Source: JBBDMC01 sp963826055
Lineage (GTDB): Bacteria; Pseudomonadota; Alphaproteobacteria; Rhizobiales; Kaistiaceae
Assembly: GCA_963826055.1 (NCBI GenBank)
Contig: CAWGVO010000007.1
Location: 124,001 to 188,000 of the forward strand
Direction: 5' to 3'
Length of the DNA stretch: 64,000 bases
The position numbers and the translations under genes were made by a program. A model generated the notes under the pieces. The model was given only the letters and a program-made list of their open reading frames with translations, searched no databases and was not told the DNA's origin. Below are positions 23,481-33,267 of the stretch, piece after piece (position 1 is the first letter of the stretch; each line of letters begins with the position of its first letter).

Positions 23481-25712
23481 TTGCGCGATCCCTTCCAGAG
23501 CAACCGAAAGCGCCGGCGCGGCATCCGCATGATCGAGGTCGACGCCTGGGTCGATTCGACCCTGTTTCGCGTCGGCCGCGCCGTTGCGGCAGGCTTCGAG
23601 AGCGCCACGCTGTTCATGCGCCGCTTCCGCGTGACCGGGTTTTCCCGCTTCGCCGCCGAAATCCTTGGCGAAGGCCTGACGCTCGGCGCCGCTGGCGCGG
23701 TGCTGGCGCTGGCGTTGGCGTTGCCGGCCTTCGACGACACGCGCGGCGACTGGCGGGCGCGCGGCGATCTCGCCGTCACCTTCCTCGACCGCTACGGCAA
23801 CGAGATCGGCAAGCGCGGCATCAACCAGTCCGACGCGGTGCCGCTCGACGAGATGCCCGACACGCTGATCAAGGCGGTGCTCGCCACCGAGGACCGGCGT
23901 TTCTACGAGCACCACGGCATCGATGTCCTCGGCACCGCGCGAGCGTTGGTCGAGAACCTGCGTGCCAACGCGGTGGTTCAGGGCGGCTCCTCGATCAGCC
24001 AGCAGCTCGCCAAGAACATCTTCCTGTCCAACGAACGCACCATCGAGCGCAAGGTCAAGGAGGCGTTCCTCGCCGTCTGGCTCGAGGCGCACCTCACCAA
24101 GGACGAGATCCTCAAGCTCTATCTCGACCGCGCCTACATGGGCGGCGGCACGTTCGGCGTGGAGGCGGCCTCCAAGTTCTATTTCGGCAAGTCGGTCAAG
24201 GACGTGAACCTCGCCGAGTCGGCGCTGCTCGCCGGGCTGTTCAAGGCGCCAAGCCGCTTCGCGCCGCACGTCAACCTGCCCGCAGCCCGCGCCCGCGCGA
24301 ACGAGGTGCTGACCAACATGGTGCAGGCCGGCTTCATGACCGAGGGACAGGTCATCGGTGCCCGCCGCCACCCGGCCGACGTCATCGAGCACGCGGCCGA
24401 CGCCGGCTCGCCCGACTACTTCCTCGACTGGGCCTTCGAGCAGGTCAAGGACCTCGATCCCGGCGGCGACCGCGTGCTGACCGTCTACACCACCGTCGAC
24501 ATCGGCATGACGCGCGCCGCCCAAGAGGCGATCGAATCGACGCTGCGCCAGTCGGGCACTGCCTACCGCGTGAAACAGGCCGCCCTCGTCTCCGTCGACA
24601 CCGACGGTGCGGTGCGGGCGATGATCGGCGGGCGCGACTACGGCGAGAGCCAGTTCAACCGCGCCACGGACGCGCTGCGCCAGCCGGGCTCGTCGTTCAA
24701 GCCGTTCGTGTACGCCACCGCGATGATGAACGGCTTCACCCCCAACAGCATCGTCCAGGACGCGCCGATCTGCATCGGCAACTGGTGCCCGCACAACTAT
24801 GGCGGCGGCTATTCCGGCCCGGTGACACTGACCACTGCCCTCGTCAAGTCGATCAACGTCATCCCGGTCCGTCTCGCCCAGGCGATCGGGCGCGACAAGA
24901 TCGCCGAGACCGCCCACCGCATGGGGATCACGTCCGAACTCAGGATCACGCGTTCGCTGCCGCTCGGCGCCTCGGAGGTGAGGGTCGTCGACATGGCCGG
25001 CGCCTACGCGGTATTCGCCAACGGCGGCTACAAGGCTACGCCATACGCCTTCACCAGGATCGTCAACAGCCGCGGCAAGGTGGTGTTCGACCGCAAGCGC
25101 GACGTGCCGCCGCCGGAGCGCGTGCTCGACGACGCCACGCTCACCGACATGAACGGCATGCTGGTGCAGGTGCCCGAATGGGGAACCGGGCGGCGCGCCA
25201 AGCTCGACGGTATCCGCACGGCGGGCAAGACCGGCACGACGTCGGCCTACCGCGACGCCTGGTTCGTCGGTTTCACCGGCAACCTCGTCGCCGCGGTGTG
25301 GTTCGGCAACGATGGCTATCAGCCGACGCGGCGGCTGACCGGCGGAACGCTGCCGGCGCAGACCTGGCACGACTTCATGACCTACGCCCACCGCGGCATC
25401 GAACTGAAGCCCATTCCATTCATCGAGAATCCGTTCGAGAAGCCGCCGAAAGGCGACGCGGTGGCGGCGACCGACGCTACCGGCGCACCCGATGCCGGCA
25501 AGGGCGACCGGCCGGCGTCGCTCTCCGACGCCGCCACCCGGCGTCTGGCGACGATCGCGGACATGATGCAGGCGGAGGCGCCATCGGTGCCGGGTGACGG
25601 CGCCAGCCTCATCGGACCGACGGGGAGCGCGGTGACCGCGGCCAATACCGCGATCCCGGCCGGTTCCCACGCCGGCGAACCGGCCGCAGCGACAACCGAA
25701 GCCGCGCACTGA
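23481..25712 (+). CDS. Penicillin-binding protein 1A (bifunctional)
   Basis: 743 residues, intact. A basic cytoplasmic start and one membrane helix (LGAAGAVLALALALPAF) precede the GT51 transglycosylase domain: EDRRFYEHHGIDVLG with catalytic Glu, QGGSSISQQLAKN, and ERKVKEAFLAVWLE. The transpeptidase domain follows with PGSSFKPF (SxxK Ser), KSIN (SxN) and AGKTGTTSAYRD (KTG). It polymerises and crosslinks peptidoglycan in the periplasm. The C-terminal about 90 residues are a Pro/Ala/Thr-rich low-complexity tail. The start is a TTG at 23481, kept because the basic KRRRG stretch is usual; an ATG at 23529 is the alternative. Confidence 0.95.
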   Translation: MRDPFQSNRKRRRGIRMIEVDAWVDSTLFRVGRAVAAGFESATLFMRRFRVTGFSRFAAEILGEGLTLGAAGAVLALALALPAFDDTRGDWRARGDLAVTFLDRYGNEIGKRGINQSDAVPLDEMPDTLIKAVLATEDRRFYEHHGIDVLGTARALVENLRANAVVQGGSSISQQLAKNIFLSNERTIERKVKEAFLAVWLEAHLTKDEILKLYLDRAYMGGGTFGVEAASKFYFGKSVKDVNLAESALLAGLFKAPSRFAPHVNLPAARARANEVLTNMVQAGFMTEGQVIGARRHPADVIEHAADAGSPDYFLDWAFEQVKDLDPGGDRVLTVYTTVDIGMTRAAQEAIESTLRQSGTAYRVKQAALVSVDTDGAVRAMIGGRDYGESQFNRATDALRQPGSSFKPFVYATAMMNGFTPNSIVQDAPICIGNWCPHNYGGGYSGPVTLTTALVKSINVIPVRLAQAIGRDKIAETAHRMGITSELRITRSLPLGASEVRVVDMAGAYAVFANGGYKATPYAFTRIVNSRGKVVFDRKRDVPPPERVLDDATLTDMNGMLVQVPEWGTGRRAKLDGIRTAGKTGTTSAYRDAWFVGFTGNLVAAVWFGNDGYQPTRRLTGGTLPAQTWHDFMTYAHRGIELKPIPFIENPFEKPPKGDAVAATDATGAPDAGKGDRPASLSDAATRRLATIADMMQAEAPSVPGDGASLIGPTGSAVTAANTAIPAGSHAGEPAAATTEAAH

Positions 25713-25755
25713 GGACGACCAGCGGCGCGATGACAGGCGCTGCCTTCGGCGCCTC

Positions 25756-26367
25756 GTGTCGCGCAGCGCACCTCCAGCCTGGATCGACCGCTTGCGTTTG
25801 CTGATCGACCTCGTCGTCGCCATCGTCGTTGCAACGGTGGTCGGATTCTCCACCGCCTGGCTGGCGGTGGAGCACGGGCCGTTGTTCGGCGCGGTGACGG
25901 TCGGCCAGTGGACGGCGTGGCCGCAGGCCGGCAGCGCGGATGCCGATCCCTATTCGCTGGCCGTGCTCGCACGCACCGGCGAGGTACCGCTTGGCGCCGG
26001 CGAAGGGCTGTCGTTCACCGCCGAGAACGATGCCGGCGGCGCACCGCTCGACGGACATTGCACCTACGAGGTGGTCGGCGAGGCGCCCTCGGCCCGCCTG
26101 TGGACGCTGACGGCATACGACGCCGAGGGCCGTCTCATGGTCAACGCCGCCTACCGTACCGGCTTCCACTCGCGCGAGATCGTACGGCGCGAGGACGGCA
26201 GCTTCGACATCACGGTCTCGCCCAAGGTCGCGTCCGGCAACTGGCTGCCGATCGCGGCAGTCGACCGCTTCCGGCTGGTCATGCGCCTCTACGATACGCC
26301 GGTGACCAGTGGCGGCCGCTTCGCCGACCTTGTCATGCCGGAAATCCGCAAGGGGTCCTGCGCATGA
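25756..26367 (+). CDS. DUF1214 domain protein
   Basis: 203 residues with an N-terminal membrane helix (LVVAIVVATVVGFSTAWLAV) and a periplasmic DUF1214 domain: AWPQAGSADADPYSLAVLAR, LDGHCTYEVVGEAPSARLWT, LTAYDAEGRLMVNAAYR and DTPVTSGGRFADLVMPEI. It ends in ATGA overlap with a DUF1254 gene. Such adjacent pairs are common in Rhizobiales and correspond to the two halves of the longer DUF1254-DUF1214 proteins. The family's function is not known. Confidence 0.85.
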   Translation: MSRSAPPAWIDRLRLLIDLVVAIVVATVVGFSTAWLAVEHGPLFGAVTVGQWTAWPQAGSADADPYSLAVLARTGEVPLGAGEGLSFTAENDAGGAPLDGHCTYEVVGEAPSARLWTLTAYDAEGRLMVNAAYRTGFHSREIVRREDGSFDITVSPKVASGNWLPIAAVDRFRLVMRLYDTPVTSGGRFADLVMPEIRKGSCA

Positions 26368-26911
26368 GCCGAACGCATTCTCTTCGCCCTCGGCGGCGTG
26401 CTGCTCGGCGGCATCATCCACATCGCCATCGTCTTCATGGTGCCCTACTACGCGGTCCGTGACGCGTGGGCGCAGATGAAGCAATTCGGACCTGACGGTC
26501 AGTTCCACGTGCTGCCGCTGCCCGAGCCCGGCGCCGAGCCCCTCGCCTCGCTGGACCCGCGCATGCTGCAGGCGGTGTGCCGCTTCAGCCACGGCGGAGG
26601 GTCCGGTCCGGATCATCGCCGCGCTGCCCAACGAATTCTGGTCGGTGGCGATCTTCGACCGTCGTGGCCGGAACGTCTACAGCCTGAACGATCGCGCGAG
26701 CGAAGGGCCGCGGCTGGATCTGGCGATCCTGACGCCACTGCAGATGGCCCAGCTCCGCCAGGATCCGCCCGCCTCGCTGGAGACGGCTATCGTGCTGGAG
26801 TTGCCGATCGATGCCGGTTTCGGCCTGCTGCGCGTGTTCGTTCCCGACAGCTCGCTGATGCCGGCTGCGACCGAGTCGCTGAAGGCCGCCGATTGCGGCG
26901 CCTCGCTGTAA
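26364..26911 (+). CDS. DUF1254 domain protein, frame-interrupted
   Basis: Corrected for an extra A near 26373, it begins MSRRILFALGGVLLGGIIH, a single membrane helix, then PYYAVRDAWAQMKQFG and FHVLPLPEPGAEPLASLDP. A second extra base near 26600 leads to EGPVRIIAALPNEFWSV, FDRRGRNVYSLNDRAS and FGLLRVFVPDSSLMP. About 182 residues. It follows DUF1214 directly with a 4-base overlap. The body matches the short DUF1254 proteins that accompany DUF1214. Function unknown. Confidence 0.75.
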
Positions 26912-26913
26912 CG

Positions 26914-27107
26914 TCAGGACGTTCGGCGGTCGCCGCCAATGCCGTCGAAGTTGTCGCGCCCGGCGGAGTCGCGTAGCCGGTGGCTGAGATCGAGGTCGTG
27001 CCGCTCGATGCGCACGCCGGGAAATATCACGATCTCGCAATCGCCGCGCTTGGCAGGCTCGGCGTGGGCCGTCCTGCCGCTGGCTTGAAGTCGAGTACAG
27101 TACCCAT
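26914..27107 (-). CDS. Small conserved-looking protein, frame-interrupted
   Basis: Starts MGTVLDFKPAAGRP at 27107 and, after one extra base near 27065, continues AKRGDCEIVIFPGVRIERHD and DLDLSHRLRDSAG to a TGA at 26914, about 64 residues. The joined sequence has the look of short alphaproteobacterial hypotheticals with an IVIFPGVRIERH core, which I recall but cannot name. It converges on DUF1254 with only two bases between stops. Confidence 0.5.
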
Positions 27108-27274
27108 GCGAGTCCCCCGGATGGATCGGTTGGAACAACTCGGCCACGCTGGGAGCGTTGACTGACTGCTTGCGCCCGCATCGATTTAGCGGCCGGCAAG
27201 GTTAATAGTCCGCTAACGAGTTAGCATCAGAATCGCTGCCATACGCAGCCAACCTCGTCGCGGAACCTCGCGAG

Positions 27275-28389
27275 ATGCAATCACGCCACACCATCGACGG
27301 TCTCGCCGAATTGGCGCGGTCGAACCAGCAGACGCGCGACGCCGCGTTGCTGCGGGCGACCACCGACCTTTTCGTCCGCGACATCCGGCACGATCGCGAT
27401 CAGATCCGCCGCTTCGAGGAACTGGCGACCCACTTTCTTCCCAAGGTCGGCATCGCCGACCGCGTCCATGTCGCCGACCGGCTGGCCGCATGCGCCGATG
27501 CCCCGCAGGCGGTGATCCGCATGCTCGCCCGCGACGTCATCGCGGTCGCCGCGCCGGTGATCCGGCTGTCGCCGGTGCTGGAGCCGTTCGACCTCCTGGC
27601 GGTGATCGCCTCGACCGGCGTCGAGCATCATCGCCTGATCGCGCGCCGGCCGGCGCTCGGCGACCGGGTCAAGCGGGCGCTGCGTCTGACCGGCGATCCC
27701 GGAGGTACTGGCATGTCTGGCCGACGAGACAACCCCGGCGCTGCCCGCCGGGCACGTGGAAATGCCGGCCGACGAGAAGCCGGCGACGGTGACGACGCTG
27801 AGGTCGAGCTCGGCGCCACCGCCGCATGATCGCGATCCGTCCTACTTCCTGGGCCTCGACCGGCCGAAGCGGTTGCGCATGCTTGCCGACTATGCCACCC
27901 GCCCGCTGGCGCGGCGCTACGGCGGCTCCGCCAGCCGGCTCGACCGCGCGTTTCGCTCGATCCTCGGTGCCGCCCAGATCGTCGGATACGCCCGCGGCGG
28001 ACACGTCGATCAGTTGATCGCAGCGATCGCGGACGGTCTCGATATCGACCCCGGCTTCGTCTCGGCAAGCCTCAACGACGCCACCGGCGAGCCGCTGGCG
28101 ATCATGCTGAAGGCGTTGCGTCTCGACGACACCCAGGCGCAGCAGGTGTTCCTGCTGGCGACGCCGGCGGGTCGCGATACGGCGACCTTCTTTCCGCTGG
28201 CCGACCTTTTTGCCGGCATGGAGGCGAGCGTCGCGGAGACGATCTGCGAGCTGTGGCGCTCCTCCGGGTCCGGACCGGCGGGTGGCCACGCGCCCTACCT
28301 CGCCGACGACAGAGATCGACCGGCGCGGCGCGGGCGAGGCGCCCGCCCAGCGCATCGCGCCGGAGCGGCAGCAGCCCAAACGCGCCTGA
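27275..28389 (+). CDS. DUF2336 family protein, frame-interrupted
   Basis: An all-helical protein of about 370 residues. N-terminal part: MQSRHTIDGLAELARSNQQT, DLFVRDIRHDRDQIRRFEEL and DRVHVADRLAACADAPQAVI. One extra G near 27703 leads to LADETTPALPAGHVEMPAD, DPSYFLGLDRPKRLRMLAD, and SLNDATGEPLAIMLKALRLD with QVFLLATP. A late slip near 28305 gives an end QRIAPERQQPKRA. DUF2336 proteins have HEAT-like repeats and are common next to DUF1491 and peptidoglycan-binding genes in Rhizobiales. Function unknown. Confidence 0.8.
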
Positions 28390-28416
28390 AGCATCTGTTC
28401 TTCGCCGCGGCCGCGC

Positions 28417-28757
28417 TTATTCCGTCGTCTCGAAGAAGACGCGCGCCTCGCGGTCCTCGATCTCCACGATCCACAGATCCGGGTCGAAGCTCCGCTCGCG
28501 ATCAAGTCGCGCGGTGACGACCTCCATCGGCTCGTTCTCGATCAGCGCGCTGGAAGATGCGATCGCCCGAGCTCGCCTCGTCGAACGATGATTGCGGCGC
28601 CGGTCCGTAGAGGTCGGCGGTGCCGCTGCAGGCGGTCGACGACGATGAAGATCGCGCCGGCCTCGTCGGCGCCGTGACGGACGACCGTGGCAAAGGCACC
28701 CTCGGCGTGACAGCGCCGGACGCAGGCGGCGACCCACAGCGACGAGGTTACCCGCAA
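28417..28757 (-). CDS. DUF1491 family protein, frame-interrupted
   Basis: About 113 residues starting at a TTG overlapping the previous stop: RVTSSLWVAACVRRCHAEG, then ATVVRHGADEAGAIFIVVDR. Slips near 28620 and 28555 join GTADLYGPAPQSSFDEAS and ENEPMEVVTARLDRERSFD, ending WIVEIEDREARVFFE. This is the typical DUF1491 sequence pattern, including the paired Cys in AACVRRC. It converges on DUF2336. Function unknown; a small cytoplasmic alpha/beta protein. Confidence 0.85.
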
Positions 28758-29564
28758 TCGATGCTCACAGGGGAGTCCAGGGCGCCGACCGCCACCAGGC
28801 GGGCGAGCACCCGGTCGCCGATCTCGCCGGTGATCGGCAGTCCGTTGTCGAGCTCGAAGCGGCGGATGGCGTCGGCGGTTTCGCTGCCGGGCTGGCCGTC
28901 CTCCGTGATCGGCCCGTAGCCGGCACGGTTGAGCGCGATCTGAACACTGCGATAGGTGTCGACCGGCGCGGGGGCGGACACCTTGACGGCAGGCGCGGGC
29001 GCACGCGGCGCCGCGCTCGACACCCCGGCCGGTGCCGGCGGCGGCGCGTTGCGGATGAAGTCCAGGAGTTCCGGCGTCGGCGTGCCGGTAGCCGGGCGGC
29101 CGGCGGCGCTCTCGTAGGAAGCGATGGCCGCTTTGGTGCGCGAGCCGGCGATGCCGTCGATCGACGCCGACGTACATGCCGAGGCGGGCGAGTTCGCGCT
29201 GGATGCCGGCGACGAGGGCCGTCTCCGAATCCTGTGCATCTGCCGTCGCGGTCGGCGCCGGTGACGGCGCTGCCGGTGCCGTCGCGGGCTGGCTCCCCGC
29301 CGCGCGCGGTTCGCCCGGCGCCAGATTCGGCAGCGGCATCGATTGGCGCGACGAGAACAGCGGCTCCCGCTGGGGGCTGCCTTGCAGGAACATGGCGTTG
29401 GAGACGATCGCGGTCGCCGTCAGCGCCATGACCAGGAGCCCGCCCGACATCGCCGGGTTCTCGAATGCGCGGTCGAGGGCGCGCGCGACGACGCCGTCGC
29501 CGGAGGCGACCGCCTTCTGGGTGGTTCGCGTTCCGCGGCCGCGGCCGGCGGGCTTTCGTGGCAC
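28748..29564 (-). CDS. Membrane-anchored peptidoglycan-binding protein, frame-interrupted
   Basis: About 272 residues. A basic cytoplasmic start (KPAGRGRGTRTTQKAV), one membrane helix (GGLLVMALTATAIVSNAMF), then a Pro/Ala-rich linker and two PG_binding_1 repeats. Repeat 1: GIQRELARLGMYVG, with an extra base near 29170, then DGIAGSRTKAAIASYESAAG. Repeat 2: VQIALNRAGYGPITEDGQPG and SETADAIRRFELDNGLP. It should tether the envelope to the cell wall. Its stop overlaps the DUF1491 start, so the two are co-transcribed. Confidence 0.85.
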
Positions 29565-29822
29565 TGACAGGTTCCCTGTGGCGCGCCGGACGAGATGACC
29601 GGCGCAACTGGCCGAAACTGTCGCAGCGGGGCGTTAACGAACGTTAAACTATCGCGTCGCCGCCGCCAGGGCCATCGTTTCGTCCGCAATGATCGCTAGG
29701 GATCGCTAAAGTTTGATGCGATTGCCGCAGGGTGCCTGAACGCGCTTTTCAGTGAACTGCGCTAGAGTGGCGACAAGATCGCGGTCAACCGCGACGACGA
29801 ACGGACTGAAAAGGGCAGGCTC

Positions 29823-30164
29823 ATGTTTCTGATTCGGGCAGCATTCTGGCTGTCGCTCGTGGTGTTTCTGCTGCCGGCGGATCCGCAAACGGGCGACCAG
29901 GCGCCACGCGTGACGGCGATGGAGGCGTTGGTTGCCGCGCGCTCCGCCGTTGTCGACCTCTCGGACTTCTGCGACCGCAACGCCGATGTGTGCACCACCG
30001 GCAGCAACGCGTTTCAGCTCTTCGCCGACAAGCTTCGCTTCGGCGTTCACTTCATCCAGGACTACTTCGACCGGCCCCCGGCCGACGACGGTTCCGGCAC
30101 GTTGAAGCGCGACGACCTTCAGTCGCCCGGACACGGCCCCACCAAGGGAGACCGTTCGGCCTGA
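29823..30164 (+). CDS. DUF5330 family small exported protein
   Basis: 113 residues. It begins with a hydrophobic helix MFLIRAAFWLSLVVFLLPAD that is a signal anchor or signal peptide, then VTAMEALVAARSAVVDLSDF, CDRNADVCTTGSNAFQLFAD containing two Cys likely to form a disulfide, and a short acidic-basic tail. This matches the Rhizobiales DUF5330 proteins, typically located near sufE. It reads away from the peptidoglycan-binding gene. Function unknown. Intact. Confidence 0.85.
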   Translation: MFLIRAAFWLSLVVFLLPADPQTGDQAPRVTAMEALVAARSAVVDLSDFCDRNADVCTTGSNAFQLFADKLRFGVHFIQDYFDRPPADDGSGTLKRDDLQSPGHGPTKGDRSA

Positions 30165-30357
30165 TGTCGGATGGCGGCGCCGATCGCCCGCCACCAAAAC
30201 ACTTCGCGGCCAATGTGCCGCGCGCTGCGAGCGGTTGGACTGCCCTTTTCCGCTCGCAGCTCTTTTTTTGCGTTTCGGCCGGGCGATGCCCTTGTTTGCG
30301 CATCGCCCGGCCCGGTCCTATATCGGGCGAGTGGAATTTTCGCCGGATTTGGCCGTC

Positions 30358-30783
30358 TTGACGAGCATCGAACAGATCACCGCCGATTTCGATCTTCTCG
30401 ACGACTGGGAAGACCGCTACCGCTACGTGATCGAGCTTGGCAAGGGCCTGGAGCCGCTTGCCGACGCCGAGCGCACCGACGCCAACAAGGTGCGCGGCTG
30501 CGCCAGCCAGGTGTGGCTCGCCACCCACCGCGAGGAACGCGACGGCAAGACCGTCCTTCACTTCATCGGCGACAGCGATGCACTGATCGTGCGCGGTCTG
30601 GTCGCCATCGTCATCGCTCTGTTCGATCGCAGGCCGCCGGCGGAGATCGTCGCCACCGACGCGGAAGCCCTCTTCAGCAGTCTCGACCTGCGCGCCCATC
30701 TGACCGCCCAGCGGTCCAACGGTCTGCGCGCGCTGGTCGATCGCATCCGCGCCGATGCCGAGGCGGTCAGCGCCGCCGCCTGA
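30358..30783 (+). CDS. sufE: SufE cysteine-desulfurase sulfur acceptor
   Basis: About 141 residues. The family core is ADFDLLDDWEDRYRYVIELG, then NKVRGCASQVWLAT with the sulfur-accepting Cys, HFIGDSDALIVRGLVAIV and LRAHLTAQRSNGLRALVDRI. It takes persulfide from SufS-type desulfurase for Fe-S cluster assembly. The start is set at the TTG at 30358 (LTSIEQI), as SufE proteins usually begin MTSI; a GTG at 30331 is also possible and has a slightly better upstream GGCGA. No other suf gene is nearby. Uninterrupted. Confidence 0.9.
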   Translation: MTSIEQITADFDLLDDWEDRYRYVIELGKGLEPLADAERTDANKVRGCASQVWLATHREERDGKTVLHFIGDSDALIVRGLVAIVIALFDRRPPAEIVATDAEALFSSLDLRAHLTAQRSNGLRALVDRIRADAEAVSAAA

Positions 30784-30789
30784 TCATCG

Positions 30790-31622
30790 TCAGTCGATCG
30801 TCGGCCGGTAGTCCTCCGCTCCCCAATGCAGGATCGTGCCGGACCGGTCGCGGCCGGAGGCGGTGGCGGCAAGGCCGTAGTGGCGGGCGAGACTGTTCAA
30901 TCCCAAACGCAACACGACCTTCGCCGAGCGCGCCGGCCAGCGCCGCTCGCGCTCGATCTGTTCAAGACCCTTCAGGAAGCAGCAGAAGTCGACGAGAAGG
31001 CCGGAGAACTCCGGGCCGACCGTCTCAAGCGCCTTCTCAACGCGCCGCCGCGCCGCGAGCGCCGCCTCGGTGAGTTCGACCATGCCGCCGGCGCTGCCGT
31101 CCCGGTGACGGTCGGCGACGGTCGCGGTCCAGTTGGCGGTCACGCGCGGCATGATGAGGCCGCGCTCGTAGTCGGCGCGCAATCGTTCGCCCGCGGCGAA
31201 TTCGGCCGCGTCGATCAGCGGCCGCCCGTCCTTGTCCTTGCGGCGCCTCAACCACGCCAGCGGGCTCTCGTCCTGATTGACCGTGACCCGGATCGCGCCG
31301 AGGCCCGGATCGTTGACGACGACGGCCGCGCGTTCCTGGTGCTGGGCGGCATAGCCGTCGGCGCCGGCGAGGCTGCGGCGCAGAAGCGCCCGCCCGGTTG
31401 CCGTGGCGACGAGATTGCCCTCGACGCCCGGCTCGACCAGACCCCGCGCCAGCGCCGTCGCCACGGCGCGCGAGTCGGCGCCGGCACTTTCCGACCCGCG
31501 GTGGCGGCGCGCGCCCGGCGAATCGCCAACGGCCGTCCTCGCCTCTGGCGAGGCGGGCGCCGCGAACGGAAAGGCGGCGCAGCAGCCGGACCACGTCCCT
31601 GTTCGGCGGCGTCCCCGGTCAC
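30790..31622 (-). CDS. DUF6456 domain protein, frame-interrupted
   Basis: About 275 residues. The clear part is C-terminal: LAWLRRRKDKDGRPLIDAAE, ADYERGLIMPRVTANWTATV, RRVEKALETVGPEFSGLLVD, and a last block RSAKVVLRLGLNSLARHYG. This is the DUF6456 pattern, often described as DNA-binding-like in alphaproteobacteria. The N-terminal part (VVRLLRRLSVRGARLARGED) sits in another frame, joined by slips near 31590 and 31480. The GTG start at 31622 overlaps the stop of the DnaA-like gene (GTGA), linking the two as one unit. Confidence 0.75.
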
Positions 31623-31985
31623 GCCCCACCCCGCCGTTGCCGCCCATCGAATGACCACACCGCCAGCGCCCGCTCCAGAAAGTCGACAATGGTGTCGAAG
31701 GCCGGATCTTCCCTGAGGTCTTCCACCTTGCGGCAGGCGTGGGCCGCCGTCGTGCGATCGCGGCCGAAAAAGGAGCCGGCCGCGCCGTAGCTCAGCCCGA
31801 GAGAGGTGTGGGACAGGTAGATGGCGACCTGGCGGGCGAATGCGACGTCGGCCGAACCGCGGCGGCCGTCCCCCATCGCGTCCGGCAGGATCCTGAAGCG
31901 CCGAGGCGACTACCGCCGCGACGAATTGTGCCGCCACCACATTTTCCGCCGCCCAGGCGGGTCTTTCTTTCGAGACCGTAGACAT
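31619..31985 (-). CDS. Isolated DnaA domain IV-like HTH protein, frame-interrupted
   Basis: About 122 residues. It begins MSTVSKERPAWAAENVVAAQ and, after one extra base near 31885, continues RQVAIYLSHTSLGLSYGAAG, then FFGRDRTTAAHACRKVEDL, which is the DnaA-box recognition helix (GRDHTTV in true DnaA). It lacks DnaA's AAA+ domain. Similar stand-alone proteins are common in Rhizobiales. It may bind DnaA boxes and modulate replication or transcription; this is inference. Overlaps the DUF6456 gene by GTGA. Confidence 0.82.
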
Positions 31986-32161
31986 GCGTCACACCCCGTT
32001 TTCGTTAATCGAGGATTTTATTCCTATATCACCTTAGACGCATTTCGGTGGGGCGGGGATAACTTTCGAACCGGTATCCTCCATAGACCAGCCCGGCGGG
32101 CGGCTTATCCCCGCTCTTTGGCGCGGGGCGAGACTGGGTTCCCCAATGGAGAACCCAGCAA

Positions 32162-32425
32162 ATGTCCACGTCCCCGGAGAATCACAGCACCCACCCAGCC
32201 TCGCTGCCGCGCACGGACCTCGACGCGAGGCCTTCGCTCGCCGGCGTCATTGCGGCTGGCGTTGAGGCGTACGACCGCACGCGCCACCTCCCCCGTTTGT
32301 TGCCGCTCCAGCCGGCCGAACTCGCCGACCACAGCGCACCGGCGCGCCGGAGAATCGTCGCCCGCCTGGCGCGGGCCTTAAGGGCCGAGCGCAACCGCGG
32401 CCGCGTCCGGTCACTGGACCTATGA
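32162..32425 (+). CDS. Small conserved-looking protein, probably longer after a slip
   Basis: 87 residues as read, from MSTSPENHSTHPASLPRTD with GVEAYDRTRHLPRLLPLQPA, then ARRRIVARLARALRAERNRG. Near 32400 a one-base slip would continue GHWTYDLNRHIALRQAYTAE, which looks like genuine coding sequence. I could not place the final stop, because the corrected frame runs on past a terminator-like hairpin at 32534-32561. I recall similar proteins in Rhizobiales with a GHWTYDL motif but cannot name the family. Its gene faces mucR. Confidence 0.5.
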   Translation: MSTSPENHSTHPASLPRTDLDARPSLAGVIAAGVEAYDRTRHLPRLLPLQPAELADHSAPARRRIVARLARALRAERNRGRVRSLDL

Positions 32426-32533
32426 TCTCAATCGGCACATCGCGCTCCGCCAGGCCTACACGGCCGAACGGCAGGCGCTGGAGCCGGGGAGCGCGCCGCG
32501 GCACCCGCCCCGTCGCACCGCGGCCCAAACGAC

Positions 32534-32561
32534 AACCGCCGCCGGCAAGGCGGCGGCGGTT
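32534..32561. terminator. Bidirectional terminator-like hairpin
   Basis: AACCGCCGCC-ggcaaggc-GGCGGCGGTT, 24 bases downstream of the mucR stop and beyond the facing small gene. Stem is ten perfect pairs. There is no good U-run on either side, so the strength of termination is uncertain. Confidence 0.5.
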
Positions 32562-32584
32562 GGAAACCTTGTGGGAAACGATGT

Positions 32585-32999
32585 TCAGCGGCGGCGGCGC
32601 TGCTGGCCAAGTCCCATCTTCTTCGCCAGCGCCGAGCGAGCGGCCGCGTAGTTCGGCGCGACCATCGGATAGTCGGCGGCCAGACCCCATTTCTCGCGGT
32701 ATTCCTCAGGCGAAAGATCGTAGTGGGTCCTGAGATGGCGCTTCAGCGACTTGAACTTCTTGCCGTCCTCGAGACAGACGATGTAGTCGGGGAACACCGA
32801 GCGTTTCGGATTGACCGCCGGTTTCAGCGGCTCCGGCTCCGGCTCGCGCATGCCCATCTGGGTGGCGCCGAGCGCGCGATGGACGTCGGCAATCAATTTC
32901 GGCAGGTCGGAAACCGGGACGGTGTTGTTGCTGACGTAGGCCGAAACAATATCGGCCGCCAAGATCGATCAGGTCGCCGTCAGAAGCTTGGTCGTTCAT
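32585..32999 (-). CDS. mucR: MucR/Ros zinc-finger transcriptional regulator, frame-interrupted
   Basis: About 138 residues. It starts MNDQASDGDLIDL and, after an extra G near 32960, continues AADIVSAYVSNNTVPVSDLP. The zinc finger is DYIVCLEDGKKFKSLKRHLR followed by THYDLSPEEYREKWGL, giving one Cys and the His ligands of the Ros-type finger; the first Cys is replaced by Ile-Val in the usual MucR manner. The end is basic (GLGQQRRRR). MucR proteins bind AT-rich DNA and repress exopolysaccharide, motility and virulence genes. Preceded by a 268-base upstream region with no other gene. Confidence 0.92.
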
Positions 33000-33267
33000 G
33001 GTTCATCCTGTTTTTGATTGTACTTTCCAGCACTTCGTAACGGTCAACAACAATCAGCCGCACTTTCTGTGACCTGACAGCGGTGTTCGATCAGCCACGT
33101 CGTGCTCAACCTGTGGAATCGAAACCGTTACTTGCGCTGCTTCATATCCACCACACCCTCGCTCTACAAGCGTAAAACTTTGGCGAAGACGAGGCAACGG
33201 CCATTGTTTCTTACTAATCCGATGAATTGAGGTGACTTCGCTTTCGGGTTAATCGGGAAAAGCGAGG

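Noticed and set aside
23472..25853. 793-codon leftward frame
   Set aside because: Antisense of the complete PBP1A gene, which has all catalytic motifs on the + strand. The antisense product is low-complexity Arg/Gly/Asp-rich.
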